This document shows positions 45,624 to 54,901 of a stretch of DNA of 64,000 nucleotides, in pieces; the stretch's first letter is position 1; each line of letters begins with the position of its first letter. Made by a program: the position numbers and the translations under genes. The notes below the pieces were generated by a model. The model did no database searches, was not told the origin of the DNA, and was given only the letters and a program-made list of their open reading frames with translations. The DNA is taken from contig CAINRC010000001.1 of the NCBI GenBank assembly GCA_903852495.1, forward strand, positions 50,977-114,976, given 5' to 3'. The DNA comes from an uncultured Geobacteraceae bacterium (lineage in GTDB: Bacteria; Desulfobacterota; Desulfuromonadia; Geobacterales; Pseudopelobacteraceae).

Positions 45624-46052
45624 ATGAAGAGATTATTTTCCGTATTGTTTGCAAAACCGCAAGAGGACTGTGCTGCTTACACCCCATCAAGCAACGGGAC
45701 TCCGATTGATCAGGTTCCAATGTATGGAGGAGTGAATAGAGCGGAGATACCTGACCTTAAGTATGCGGACGAAAAATTGATTGCTGAAACTACTGAACAT
45801 TATGGGTCACGTGAAAAAGCCGCCGTCGCGTTTATTGGAAATGGCTTCGCTTGCTGCCAGCGTTACGATCACGCAAATGCCATGCGCAGGTTCAACCAGG
45901 CCTGGCTGCTGGACCCCACAAATGCACAGGTTTATGCCGGGTTTAGTTCAGTTCTGCAAAATCGGGGAAAGAACTGTAAGGCGCTAAAAATGCTTGAAGA
46001 ATCACTAGAATATTATCCTCGAGCCTCTATCGGAATTGACAATAAATTCTAA
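45624..46052 (+). CDS. Small tetratricopeptide-like protein, possibly C-terminally short
   Basis: The 142-residue protein begins with a short hydrophobic patch (LFSVLFA). It then has a conserved-looking block (SNGTPIDQVPMYGGVNRAEIPDLKYADEKLIAETTEHYGSREKAA, in part) and one or two TPR units (DHANAMRRFNQAWLLDPTNAQVYAGFSSVLQNRGKNCKALKMLEESLEY, in part). It resembles small TPR proteins that I recall from gamma-proteobacteria, whose function is unknown. The N-terminus here is not a convincing signal peptide. It is more AT-rich than its neighbours, and its end abuts the duplicated promoter block. It may have arrived with this block. Confidence 0.7.
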   Translation: MKRLFSVLFAKPQEDCAAYTPSSNGTPIDQVPMYGGVNRAEIPDLKYADEKLIAETTEHYGSREKAAVAFIGNGFACCQRYDHANAMRRFNQAWLLDPTNAQVYAGFSSVLQNRGKNCKALKMLEESLEYYPRASIGIDNKF

Positions 46053-46076
46053 GCGCGCACAGACCCACCCCTTTCC

Positions 46077-46106
46077 TTGACACTGTCTCCCAGTGTGAGG
46101 CATAAT
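46077..46106 (+). promoter_or_regulatory. Promoter, first copy of a duplicated dnaE-type upstream block
   Basis: TTGACA at 46077-46082 and CATAAT at 46101-46106 are 18 bases apart. The whole block from CTTTCCTTGACACTGTCTCC to the ribosome-binding site CCTGGAGG (about 70 bases) is nearly the same as the block in front of dnaE at 48591-48661. Confidence 0.7.
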
Positions 46107-46139
46107 TTCAGCCTCATTAACAGCCTGGAGGCTGCCCCC

Positions 46140-48482
46140 ATGAACATCCGACGTACCGCCATCTGCAACATCCTGCTGCTGCTGTTCAGTTCGGTATTGC
46201 CGGCAACTGCTGCACTACACCCCCTGAGCACACTGCAGCACAACACCGCCACCAAGGTAAGCGATCTCGACATCACCATCTCCGTCGGTTGGAATCCTGG
46301 CGACGTGGTGACCGCGTCTACCGCACCGCGCGGGCTGACCACGGCCGAAATGGAGGCGGAAGTGAGAAAATACGCCGCCTCGCTGTATGGAATGACCAAC
46401 GGCCTGCACCGGTTGCGCAATGTGTTTATCTACAAGAACAGCAAATCAGTGGCCCGGGCAGATATCAGCTATTCAGGCAGCAACGGACGGGCAACTGGCA
46501 GTGTTGCCGGTTGGCAGGTACCTAACCAGCAGATCACCATGTATACCTTCTATCAAAATAAAATGGATGGCTATCAAGGGGCGGTTATGGGTCACGAATC
46601 GGGCCATTATATCTACGGCCTGCTGGATGAATACAAAAATGTGGGTGGGCAAACAATTAAAGAATTGACGGATGCTAAAATCCTCTACATGCCTTCCTCC
46701 GAAGACGATGAAGCCCAGAACTCCATAATGAGCAACCATATAACGTATCCAAACTGGTTCTCCACGGCCGAGGGCTACACCGGCCCTGACACGTTAAAGA
46801 AAACCGCTCAATACCGCATCTACGGTAAATCAATCTGGGACACCCTTACGTCTGACCCGCTAAAAGACCCTAAGGACAAGGATATATGGTGGGAGCGTCA
46901 GTGGTTCGATGCCTTTAACGGAATCGACCCGGTGACAAAGAATACGAATCTTAAAGCTACGCAGGATACGGCACTTGCCGGGTATGACGGTGCTCTGAAG
47001 ATTGTCTGGGCGGATGAACCGGTTCTGAACCTGGTGCTGCTGGATAGCAATATGCCTGCCGCTCTCTGGCGCGAAGCGCAGGAAGGTGCCGGCACACTGG
47101 CGGCTCATATCCCCCTGAATACTTATCTGCAGGTACTGAGCGGCAGCAGCATCGGCGTGGCACGCACGAAACTGGCCGACGAAAACAGCAGAAAAGCTCT
47201 GGTGACACAAGCCGTCAAGGTCACACAAAGCGGAGCGGTCACCCTGACAGCGTCCCTTGAAGCGGCCATTGCGCAGATAAAAGCTTATCGGGCAGCCATA
47301 ACATCCCCCCAGTACTCCGTGATCCACCTCCTGACCGCCGCAAATCAGCAGCTCCCCGCAGCGATTCTGAACTCGCTTCGCGCTAACAACGTGATACTGA
47401 AGGTCATCTACCGGGAGGCTATCGGGGTAGCGAAGTCTGCGGCAAAACGTTCTGTACCCAAGGCTGTCGCGGCATCTGCCGCATCGCTTCCCGATACCGA
47501 ACAGGTTTACCTCAGCCAGATTTGCCGCAGCACGAGCGGCAGCTTCACCACGGTGCTCTCCGGAGCACAGATGGAAAATGAGGCTGCCAAAGCGGCATCA
47601 GAAGGGAATGGCACTGAGGTTGCTATAGTGGCGAGCTCGGCAAAATCAACGCTCGGTACGGACGAAAAACTGGAGCTGAAATTCAAGTTAGGGTACGAAG
47701 ACACTGCTCCGGAAATAACCCTGGCAAGCGCCGAGCAGGATTTCGTAAATCTCGTTCCAACCCTCACAGCCCCCGACAAGACTGTGATTACCGCTGCCTC
47801 GCGCGTGGCCGGCATCACCTTCACTAAAGATGAAGAAAACAGCTCATGGAAATTTACCATAGATCCAATAGCATACAGTGATGTGAAGGGGCTCTGGACC
47901 GCCACCCTGACCGCCACAGCCCCGGTGAATAACGGTGTGGATATTATGGCTGTGACCACCTCACTCCTTCTGATGCAGATAGACGTGAACCAGCTTCGGG
48001 AAAGGGGCAACCTGCTGGAGGTAACCCTGAAGAAAGATCGTCCCATACTGCTGGCGGCGGTGCGGGTGGATATCTATGATGAAAGCGAAAAGCTGATCCG
48101 AAGCGGCGTGCTGCTGTCTGACGACGGCACTAATGGCGACCGGCGCCCCAATGACGGTATCTATACGGTGGCCCTCAATGACCTGCAACCGGGCGAATAT
48201 TTATTCAAGGTGACTGCCGACGACAATGGGGGCAAAGCGATCCTCTCCGACAGCGGCACCTTCTTCAGTGCCGGCAAAGCTGCGACACCCGATCAGCTCA
48301 CCGGCGACTTTCAACGCAGCGGTGGAGCAACCTTTGCCGTGGCTGCGTCACCCTCCTCCGGCGGTGGCGGTGGTGGCTGCGCCATAGGCAGTGGCGGCTC
48401 TCGCGACCTGCTGCTGCTATTGATGTGTATTTTCCCGCTGCTGTATGTTGCCGTGCCACGGCGTAGAGGCGGAAACCGGTAA
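46140..48482 (+). CDS. CLCA-like secreted zinc metalloprotease with C-terminal sorting signal
   Basis: The 780-residue protein has a signal peptide (NILLLLFSSVLPATAA) and a zinc-protease motif at residues 152-165, HESGHYIYGLLDEY. This has the same spacing as HEWAHLRWGVFDEY of animal CLCA proteins. A region resembling a degenerate von Willebrand A domain follows (VLNLVLLDSNMP near 290-300, without a full MIDAS), then Ig-like domains. The tail is a Ser/Gly-rich GGGGGGC, a hydrophobic helix (LLLLLMCIFPLLYVAV) and PRRRGGNR. The tail is the tripartite signal of proteins processed by a rhombosortase- or MrtJ-like enzyme and attached through or near the Cys. It is thus probably surface-exposed and self-cleaving, as CLCAs are. 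ATG 46140 follows GGAGG. Confidence 0.78.
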   Translation: MNIRRTAICNILLLLFSSVLPATAALHPLSTLQHNTATKVSDLDITISVGWNPGDVVTASTAPRGLTTAEMEAEVRKYAASLYGMTNGLHRLRNVFIYKNSKSVARADISYSGSNGRATGSVAGWQVPNQQITMYTFYQNKMDGYQGAVMGHESGHYIYGLLDEYKNVGGQTIKELTDAKILYMPSSEDDEAQNSIMSNHITYPNWFSTAEGYTGPDTLKKTAQYRIYGKSIWDTLTSDPLKDPKDKDIWWERQWFDAFNGIDPVTKNTNLKATQDTALAGYDGALKIVWADEPVLNLVLLDSNMPAALWREAQEGAGTLAAHIPLNTYLQVLSGSSIGVARTKLADENSRKALVTQAVKVTQSGAVTLTASLEAAIAQIKAYRAAITSPQYSVIHLLTAANQQLPAAILNSLRANNVILKVIYREAIGVAKSAAKRSVPKAVAASAASLPDTEQVYLSQICRSTSGSFTTVLSGAQMENEAAKAASEGNGTEVAIVASSAKSTLGTDEKLELKFKLGYEDTAPEITLASAEQDFVNLVPTLTAPDKTVITAASRVAGITFTKDEENSSWKFTIDPIAYSDVKGLWTATLTATAPVNNGVDIMAVTTSLLLMQIDVNQLRERGNLLEVTLKKDRPILLAAVRVDIYDESEKLIRSGVLLSDDGTNGDRRPNDGIYTVALNDLQPGEYLFKVTADDNGGKAILSDSGTFFSAGKAATPDQLTGDFQRSGGATFAVAASPSSGGGGGGCAIGSGGSRDLLLLLMCIFPLLYVAVPRRRGGNR

Positions 48483-48493
48483 TTCGCTGCGTG

Positions 48494-48549
48494 AGGCTCA
48501 TAACTCCCCCCCCCCTCTTATCTTAAGAGGGGGAGCTTAAAGGCAAAGG
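48494..48549. repeat. Dispersed palindromic repeat, copy 2
   Basis: This block is nearly the same as 25481-25538: it starts AGGCTCATAACTCC, has a ten-base stem CCCCCTCTTA with loop TCT, and ends GGAGCTTAAAGGCAAAGG. It directly follows the CLCA-like gene and may end its transcript. Confidence 0.8.
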
Positions 48550-48596
48550 CATTTTGACGCGGCCTGTAAAATCCCCCCACCCCTCCATCCCTTTCC

Positions 48597-48626
48597 TTGA
48601 CACTGTCTCCCGGCATGAGGCATAAT
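48597..48626 (+). promoter_or_regulatory. Promoter of dnaE, second copy of the duplicated block
   Basis: TTGACA at 48597-48602, an 18-base spacer and CATAAT at 48621-48626, followed by CCTGGAGG before the ATG at 48662. It matches the block upstream of the CLCA-like gene at about four of five bases over 70 positions. Confidence 0.7.
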
Positions 48627-48661
48627 TCCGACCCTATTGACCCGCCTGGAGGCAGCACCCC

Positions 48662-51600
48662 ATGGAAACACCGGACCACACAGAAGGCAGCACCACTTCC
48701 CCCTTTGTTCACCTTCATCTCCACTCCCAATATTCGCTTCTGGACGGTGCCATCCGCTTTGACGACCTGATCGCCAAGGCCAAGGAACACAACGCGCCGG
48801 CCATAGCTGTCACCGACCACGGCAACATGTTCGGGGCGGCGGAATTCTATCTCAAATGCAAAAAAGCGGGCGTCAAGCCGATCATCGGCTGCGAGCTGTA
48901 CCTGGCCCCTGAATCGCGTTTTTCCCGTGATGCCAAAGGTATTTCTGACGCGGCGTATCATCTGATCCTGCTCTGTGAAAATATGCAGGGGTACAAAAAC
49001 CTGTCCTATCTGACATCAGCCGGCTACAAGGAGGGGTTCTACTACCGCCCCCGCATCGACCGCGAACTCCTTGCGGGGCGCTCGGAAGGGTTGATCGCCC
49101 TGTCGGCCTGCCTCAAAGGGGAAGTGGCAATGCAGTGCGGACGCGGCAGGATGGAGGATGCCGTCGCCACCGCCCGCTGGTACAGCGAACTGTTTCCCGA
49201 CCGCTACTACATCGAACTGCAGGAAAACACCCTCCCGGAGCAGGAGGTCGTCAACAAGCGCCTGATGGAGGTGGCCGCCGAACTGAAACTCCCGCTGGTG
49301 GCCACCAACGACTGCCATTATCTCAACCGGGGTGATGCCCGCGCCCACGAAGTGCTGCTCTGTATCCAGACCGGCAAAACCATGGACGACCCGACCCACA
49401 TGAAGTTTTCGGTGGACGAATTCTACATCAAGTCGCCGGAAGAAATGGCCCGCGCCTTTTCCTACGCCCCGGAGGCGGTCAGCAACACGCTGGTCATCGC
49501 CGACCGATGTAATCTTGACCTGGCGGTGGATGGCAAAACCTATCACTTCCCGCACTTCGACCCGCCCGCAGGGCAGAACCACGACGATATGCTGCGGGAT
49601 CTGGCGACGGAAGGGTTGAAGGAACGGATGGTAACCATCCTCGCCAAGTATCCGGATATGTCCCTGGAACAGCAGCAGAGCTACTTTGACCGTTTGACCA
49701 CAGAGCTGGAATGCATCCGCGACATGAAGTTTCCCGCCTATTTCCTCATCGTTTCCGACTTTATCCGCTGGGCCAAGGATCGGGGCATTCCGGTCGGCCC
49801 CGGCAGGGGCTCGGCGGCCGGCTCACTGGTGGCCTATTCCATCAAAATCACTGATCTCGATCCGCTTCCCTATAACCTGCTGTTCGAGCGGTTCCTCAAC
49901 CCGGAACGTATCTCCATGCCTGATATTGACGTCGATTTCTGCCAGGATCGCCGGGGAGAGGTGATCCAGTACATGATTGACAAATACGGCCGTGACCGTG
50001 TCTGCCAGATCATCACCTTCGGAACCATGGGTGCCAAAGCGGTGGTGCGTGACGTCGGACGGGCGCTGAACATGACCTATGGCGATGTGGACCGGATTGC
50101 CAAACTGGTGCCGGATGACCTGAAGATGACGCTGGCAAAAGCGCTCCAGCAGGAGCCGCAGCTGAAGGAAATGTCCGCCGCAGACCCCCAGGTCAAGGAT
50201 CTGCTTGACACCGCTCTCTGCCTGGAGGGACTCACCCGCCACGCCTCGACCCACGCGGCCGCCGTCGTGGTCGCGCCGGAACCGCTGGAAGAATTTCTGC
50301 CGCTGTACAAGGATCAGAAAACCGGGGCGATCAATACCCAGTACTCCATGAAATATGTTGAGCTGGTCGGTCTGGTCAAGTTCGACTTCCTCGGGCTCAA
50401 GAACCTGACCGTGATCGAGAATGCCGTTAAACTGGTGCGGGTGGGGAAAGATCCGCTGTTCGACATCACCACGCTGCGTGACGACGATCAGGCCAGTTAT
50501 GATCTGATTACCGCCGGCAACACCACCGGAGTGTTTCAGCTTGAATCCAGCGGTATGAAGGAGATGCTGGTAAAACTCAAACCCTCCTGTTTTGAGGATG
50601 TTATCGCCGCCTGCGCCCTGTATCGTCCCGGCCCGCTCGGTTCCGGCATGGTGGATGACTTCATCGACCGCAAGCATGGTCGCAAAGAGGTGGTGTACGA
50701 TCTGCCGCAGTTGGAGCCGATTCTGAAGGACACCTACGGGGTCATTGTCTATCAGGAACAGGTCATGCAGATTTCCCGCTCACTGGCCGGCTATTCCCTG
50801 GGTCAGGCCGACCTGCTGCGCCGCGCCATGGGGAAGAAAGACGATAAGGAGATGACCCGGCAGAAGCAGCTTTTTCTGGATGGCGCAAAAGCAAACAGTC
50901 TTGACCCGAAGAAAGCTGAAGCGATCTTCGACCTGATGCACAAATTTGCCGAATACGGCTTCAACAAATCCCACTCCGCCGCCTATGCCCTGATCGCCTA
51001 TCAGACCGCCTACCTGAAAGCCCACTATCCGGTTGAGTTTATGGCAGCGCTACTGACCTGCGACATGGACAGCACCGACAAAGTGGTCAAGAATATCAGC
51101 GATTGCCGTGAGCAGGGGATTGACGTGCTGCCCCCGGACATCAACACCTCCGGGCTTTCTTTTACGGTGGTCGGCACATCCATGCGCTTCGGCATGGGGG
51201 CGGTAAAAAATGTCGGTGCCGGCGCTATCGAAGCGATCCTGGAATCACGCAAGGATGGCCCGTTCAAAAGCCTGTACGATTTCTGCGAGCGGGTTGACCT
51301 CCGCAGGGTGAACAAGCGGGTGGTTGAATCGCTCATCAAGTGCGGCGCCTTCGATTCCACCGGAGCGACCCGTTCCTCCCAGATGGAGGGACTGGAGACG
51401 GCCTCCGCATACGGCCAGAAGCTTCAGGAGGAAAAGGCCAGCGCCCAGGTTTCACTGTTCGGGGCCGAGGAGGTATCACGGGGAAACAGTACCGGCGGCA
51501 TGAAACTGCCCGATACCCCCGAGTGGCACGACAAGGAAAAGCTGGCCTATGAAAAGGAGGCGCTCGGCTTTCTCATCACCGGGCACCCGCTGGACCGCTA

Positions 51601-52219
51601 TATCGACGACATCAAGCGTCTTGCCAACACCGACATTGCCAGCATGGTGGAGATGGCCGACGGCAGTGAAGTGCGCATCTGCGGCATTGTTTCCGCCCTG
51701 AAGGAAATCACGACGAAAAAGGGTGACCGCATGGGCTTCGTTACCATTGAAGACCTGACCGGTTCGGTGGAAGTCACCGTTTTTTCAGATATTTACGCGA
51801 TATCCTCCCCACTGCTGAAAACCGATGAACCTCTGCTGGTGGTCGGCAAGCTGGAAAAAGGGGAAAAAGGGTGCAAGGTTCTGATCATGAAGGGCGGTGA
51901 GGAAAACAACGGAAAACGTTTCCAGCGTGACCGCGGCCCGGCGGGCGACATCAAGCTGTTGGCCGAAGCCCGGGCCCAGACAACCAAGCGGGTCACCTTC
52001 GTGCTCCGTGTCGATGAAACCCCACCGGAGCAGATGCCGCTGCTGAAGGAAGTCATCATGCGGCACCCGGGGAATGTGCCGGCCACCATCCAGTTTCTGA
52101 TACCGCAGCGGAGCCGTTCTTATATGCCGCTGGCAAGCGAAATGAACGTGGCGGCCAGCGATGAATTAAGGCTGGAAGTGGAGCGGCTGTTAGGGTATAA
52201 TGCCGCCACTTTTGAGTAA
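48662..52219 (+). CDS. dnaE: DNA polymerase III alpha subunit
   Basis: DnaE is the replicative polymerase. The 1185-residue protein has an N-terminal PHP domain ([29 protein letters not shown]). The palm region has [15 protein letters not shown] and the catalytic aspartates in [19 protein letters not shown]. Later motifs include [59 protein letters not shown] and [20 protein letters not shown]. An OB-fold lies near 1000-1080 ([10 protein letters not shown]). It begins a run dnaE-accA. Confidence 0.97.
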   Translation: METPDHTEGSTTSPFVHLHLHSQYSLLDGAIRFDDLIAKAKEHNAPAIAVTDHGNMFGAAEFYLKCKKAGVKPIIGCELYLAPESRFSRDAKGISDAAYHLILLCENMQGYKNLSYLTSAGYKEGFYYRPRIDRELLAGRSEGLIALSACLKGEVAMQCGRGRMEDAVATARWYSELFPDRYYIELQENTLPEQEVVNKRLMEVAAELKLPLVATNDCHYLNRGDARAHEVLLCIQTGKTMDDPTHMKFSVDEFYIKSPEEMARAFSYAPEAVSNTLVIADRCNLDLAVDGKTYHFPHFDPPAGQNHDDMLRDLATEGLKERMVTILAKYPDMSLEQQQSYFDRLTTELECIRDMKFPAYFLIVSDFIRWAKDRGIPVGPGRGSAAGSLVAYSIKITDLDPLPYNLLFERFLNPERISMPDIDVDFCQDRRGEVIQYMIDKYGRDRVCQIITFGTMGAKAVVRDVGRALNMTYGDVDRIAKLVPDDLKMTLAKALQQEPQLKEMSAADPQVKDLLDTALCLEGLTRHASTHAAAVVVAPEPLEEFLPLYKDQKTGAINTQYSMKYVELVGLVKFDFLGLKNLTVIENAVKLVRVGKDPLFDITTLRDDDQASYDLITAGNTTGVFQLESSGMKEMLVKLKPSCFEDVIAACALYRPGPLGSGMVDDFIDRKHGRKEVVYDLPQLEPILKDTYGVIVYQEQVMQISRSLAGYSLGQADLLRRAMGKKDDKEMTRQKQLFLDGAKANSLDPKKAEAIFDLMHKFAEYGFNKSHSAAYALIAYQTAYLKAHYPVEFMAALLTCDMDSTDKVVKNISDCREQGIDVLPPDINTSGLSFTVVGTSMRFGMGAVKNVGAGAIEAILESRKDGPFKSLYDFCERVDLRRVNKRVVESLIKCGAFDSTGATRSSQMEGLETASAYGQKLQEEKASAQVSLFGAEEVSRGNSTGGMKLPDTPEWHDKEKLAYEKEALGFLITGHPLDRYIDDIKRLANTDIASMVEMADGSEVRICGIVSALKEITTKKGDRMGFVTIEDLTGSVEVTVFSDIYAISSPLLKTDEPLLVVGKLEKGEKGCKVLIMKGGEENNGKRFQRDRGPAGDIKLLAEARAQTTKRVTFVLRVDETPPEQMPLLKEVIMRHPGNVPATIQFLIPQRSRSYMPLASEMNVAASDELRLEVERLLGYNAATFE

Positions 52220-52256
52220 ACTGCGTCAAAAGCATTCAAACGAAGAGGTATCTATA

Positions 52257-53213
52257 ATGGCGAATCCGTTTTATCTTGAATTTGAAAAACCGATAGTTGA
52301 GCTGGAAAAGAAGATTGAGGAGCTGAATGCTCTTGCCGGCGACGGTCTGGACATCGGTGCCGACGTCTCCGCCCTTGAAGGGCGTGTGGAGGAGATGCGG
52401 GCCGATATCTTTGCCAACCTTTCCCGCTGGCAGACCGCCCAGGTGGCCCGCCACATCAACCGTCCCTTTACCCAGGACTACATCAACCTCATGCTCACCG
52501 AATTTATCGAACTCCATGGCGACCGCAACTTTGGCGATGACCATGCCATCATAGGCGGCCTGGCCCGTTTCAACGGTCAGCCGGTAATGGCGATCGGCCA
52601 CCAGAAGGGGCGCGACACCAAGGAGAAAGTCTTCCGCAACTTCGGCATGCCGAATCCGGAAGGATACCGCAAGGCGCTGCGCCTGATGCAGATGGCCGAG
52701 CAGTTCAAACTGCCGGTGATCACCTTTGTCGACACCCCCGGCGCCTACCCCGGCATCGGTGCTGAAGAGCGGGGCCAGGCTGAGGCCATTGCCCGCAATC
52801 TGCGCGAAATGGCAAGCCTGCGTACTCCGGTCATCGTCTGCATCACCGGTGAAGGCGGCTCGGGCGGCGCGTTGGCCATTGCCGTCGGCGACCGCATCCT
52901 GATGCTGGAGCATTCTGTGTATGCCGTTATCTCGCCGGAAGGATGCGCCGCCATCCTCTGGTCGGACGGCACGAAAGGCGCCCAGGCGGCGGAAGCTCTG
53001 AAACCGACGGCACAGGACATCATCAAGCTTGGTGTCATTGATGAAATCGTCAAGGAGCCGGTCGGTGGAGCCCACCGCGACCATGAAGCCACCGCCGCAA
53101 ACATGAAGGAGGCGATCACCCGCCATCTGAATGAGTTGAATAAACTTTCCGGCGACGAGCTCGTGGAAGGGCGCTACAAAAAGTTCCGGGCCATGACACG
53201 GCTGGCTGAATAG
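52257..53213 (+). CDS. accA: Acetyl-CoA carboxylase carboxyltransferase alpha subunit
   Basis: AccA and AccD transfer the carboxyl group from biotin to acetyl-CoA for fatty acid synthesis. The 318-residue product has [18 protein letters not shown] at the start, then [32 protein letters not shown]. The active region reads [23 protein letters not shown] and [22 protein letters not shown], followed by [17 protein letters not shown] 52257, preceded by AGAGG, is chosen over the start at 52200 that lies inside dnaE. Confidence 0.96.
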   Translation: MANPFYLEFEKPIVELEKKIEELNALAGDGLDIGADVSALEGRVEEMRADIFANLSRWQTAQVARHINRPFTQDYINLMLTEFIELHGDRNFGDDHAIIGGLARFNGQPVMAIGHQKGRDTKEKVFRNFGMPNPEGYRKALRLMQMAEQFKLPVITFVDTPGAYPGIGAEERGQAEAIARNLREMASLRTPVIVCITGEGGSGGALAIAVGDRILMLEHSVYAVISPEGCAAILWSDGTKGAQAAEALKPTAQDIIKLGVIDEIVKEPVGGAHRDHEATAANMKEAITRHLNELNKLSGDELVEGRYKKFRAMTRLAE

Positions 53214-53220
53214 GAATGAC

Positions 53221-53252
53221 ACAGAGGGCGGTTTAACCGCCCCTGTTTTTTT
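53221..53252 (+). terminator. Rho-independent terminator after accA
   Basis: GGGCGGTT pairs with the following AACCGCCC almost without a loop, with flanking CAG/CTG support, and seven T follow. It lies eight bases past the accA stop. Confidence 0.85.
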
Positions 53253-53265
53253 ATAAGGAACCACA

Positions 53266-54057
53266 ATGCTTGAACGTCTGCAAAAAATCATCTCCGCCGC
53301 CGGTGTTACCTCCCGCAGGGCTTCTGAAACACTCATCACCAACGGCCAGGTTGCCGTCAACGGCGTGGTGGTAACCGAACTGGGAAGCAAGGCCGACCCG
53401 ACCAAAGACACCATTACGGTTGATGGCAAAACCCTGAAAATAGGCACCCAGCGCCTGTATATCCTTCTCAACAAACCGCCCGGATACATCACCGCCCTGA
53501 AAGACAGTCAGGACCGCCCGCTGGTCACCCACCTGCTGAAGGACGTGCCGGACCGCGTCTATCCTGTCGGGCGTCTGGATTACAACACCGAAGGGCTGCT
53601 GCTGCTGACCAACGATGGCGAATGGGCCAACCGCCTGATGCACCCGCGCCACGAGATTGAGAAAGAGTACCACGTCCGGGTGCGCGGCAAGGTCATCGAC
53701 CAGCAGTTGAAGCGCATGGCCGACGGGGTTGAGCTGGAAGACGGCAAAACCGCACCGGCGGTCGTGAGTCTGGTGAAGAGCGGCGAGCAGAACGACTGGA
53801 TCTCGGTGGCAATTCATGAAGGGCGTAATCGCCAGGTGCGCAGGATGTGCGAAGCGGTGAGCCTTTCGGTGGTGCGTCTCAAACGTATCCGCTACGGTGC
53901 TCTTGCCCTCGGCACACTCAGAGCCGGGCAGTTCCGCTATCTCACCGATGCCGAAGTGCGCGATCTGGCGGGAGAACCGGAAAAAGTGCCGACTGTCGGT
54001 TATCAGAAACAGGAAACACGCCAGAGACCAGGAGGAAAAAGTAGTGGAAGAAGGTAG
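53266..54057 (+). CDS. rluB: 23S rRNA pseudouridine synthase of the RluB/RsuA group
   Basis: The 263-residue enzyme has an N-terminal S4 RNA-binding domain (MLERLQKIISAAGVTSRRASETLI). The catalytic domain has the active Asp in VGRLDYNTEGLLLLTNDGEW, followed by HPRHEIEKEYHVRV and EGRNRQVRRMCEAV. RluB modifies U2605 of 23S rRNA and the related RluE and RsuA other sites; the exact target is inferred. A basic tail (QRPGGKSSGRR) follows the domain. The 3' end overlaps the start of the next gene by 14 bases. Confidence 0.88.
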   Translation: MLERLQKIISAAGVTSRRASETLITNGQVAVNGVVVTELGSKADPTKDTITVDGKTLKIGTQRLYILLNKPPGYITALKDSQDRPLVTHLLKDVPDRVYPVGRLDYNTEGLLLLTNDGEWANRLMHPRHEIEKEYHVRVRGKVIDQQLKRMADGVELEDGKTAPAVVSLVKSGEQNDWISVAIHEGRNRQVRRMCEAVSLSVVRLKRIRYGALALGTLRAGQFRYLTDAEVRDLAGEPEKVPTVGYQKQETRQRPGGKSSGRR

Positions 54058-54901
54058 CAGTAGAAAGTCCGGTTTTATCAAACGGGTCAGCCGTCTTGTA
54101 ACCGGACGCAAGAAAACAACCGAGCAGGACATCAACGACTTTATTGAAGCATCGGAAGAAGGCGGCCTGGTCAACGAAGAAGAAAGCGAGATGATCCGCT
54201 CGATTTTCTCCCTCGGATCAACCATTGTGCGGGAGATCATGGTGCCCCGCACTGAAATGGCCTGTGTCACTGTGGACGCCACGGTGCGGGAACTGCTGGA
54301 CACCATCATTGACTGTGGACACTCCCGTATCCCGGTGTACGAAGATTCCATTGATAACATCATCGGCCTGCTGTACGCCAAAGATCTTCTCAAGCAGTGG
54401 GGCACCGATGAAGCGCGCCTTTCAGTCCGTCACATCATGCGCCCCCCCTATTTCATTCCCGAATCAAAAAACCTTGAGCAGCTGCTGCAGGAGTTCAAGC
54501 GCAAGCGGATTCATCTGGCCATTGTCATTGATGAATACGGCGGCACATCCGGCCTGATCACCATTGAGGACCTGCTGGAGCAGATCGTGGGGGATATTCA
54601 GGATGAATATGACAGCGAGGAGTCCCTGCTGACAATCAACCCGGACGGCAGCATTACCGCTGACGGACGGCTCCCGGTTGAAGAGCTTGAAGAACATTTC
54701 GACATGGAGATAGAGCGCGACAAGTTCGACTCCGTGGGCGGGCTGGCCTTCCACCTGACCGGAAAGATTCCGACCATCGGTGACACCATCGAGGGGGCCG
54801 GGCTGATACTGAAAATCCTTGACGCCGATCTCCGGCGGGTAAAAAAAGTTGCCATCAGCCGTATCAGCAGCGTTCCGGCAGAAGATCCGGGGCGTGAGTG
54901 A
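54044..54901 (+). CDS. CorC/HlyC-type CBS-domain protein
   Basis: The 285-residue soluble protein has a charged N-terminus, a Pfam-CBS pair (VREIMVPRTEMACVTVDATVRELLDTII ... GHSRIPVYEDSIDNIIGLLYAKDLL, then VRHIMRPPYFIPESKNLEQLLQEF) and a CorC_HlyC domain (DGRLPVEELEEHFDMEI). Family members take part in magnesium and cobalt efflux or in haemolysin-like functions; the role is not proven. GTG 54044 with GGAGG eight bases before it is chosen. The frame stays open far upstream inside rluB, but without sense. It is followed by lnt with a four-base overlap, as in E. coli, where corC and lnt are neighbours. Confidence 0.88.
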   Translation: MEEGSSRKSGFIKRVSRLVTGRKKTTEQDINDFIEASEEGGLVNEEESEMIRSIFSLGSTIVREIMVPRTEMACVTVDATVRELLDTIIDCGHSRIPVYEDSIDNIIGLLYAKDLLKQWGTDEARLSVRHIMRPPYFIPESKNLEQLLQEFKRKRIHLAIVIDEYGGTSGLITIEDLLEQIVGDIQDEYDSEESLLTINPDGSITADGRLPVEELEEHFDMEIERDKFDSVGGLAFHLTGKIPTIGDTIEGAGLILKILDADLRRVKKVAISRISSVPAEDPGRE

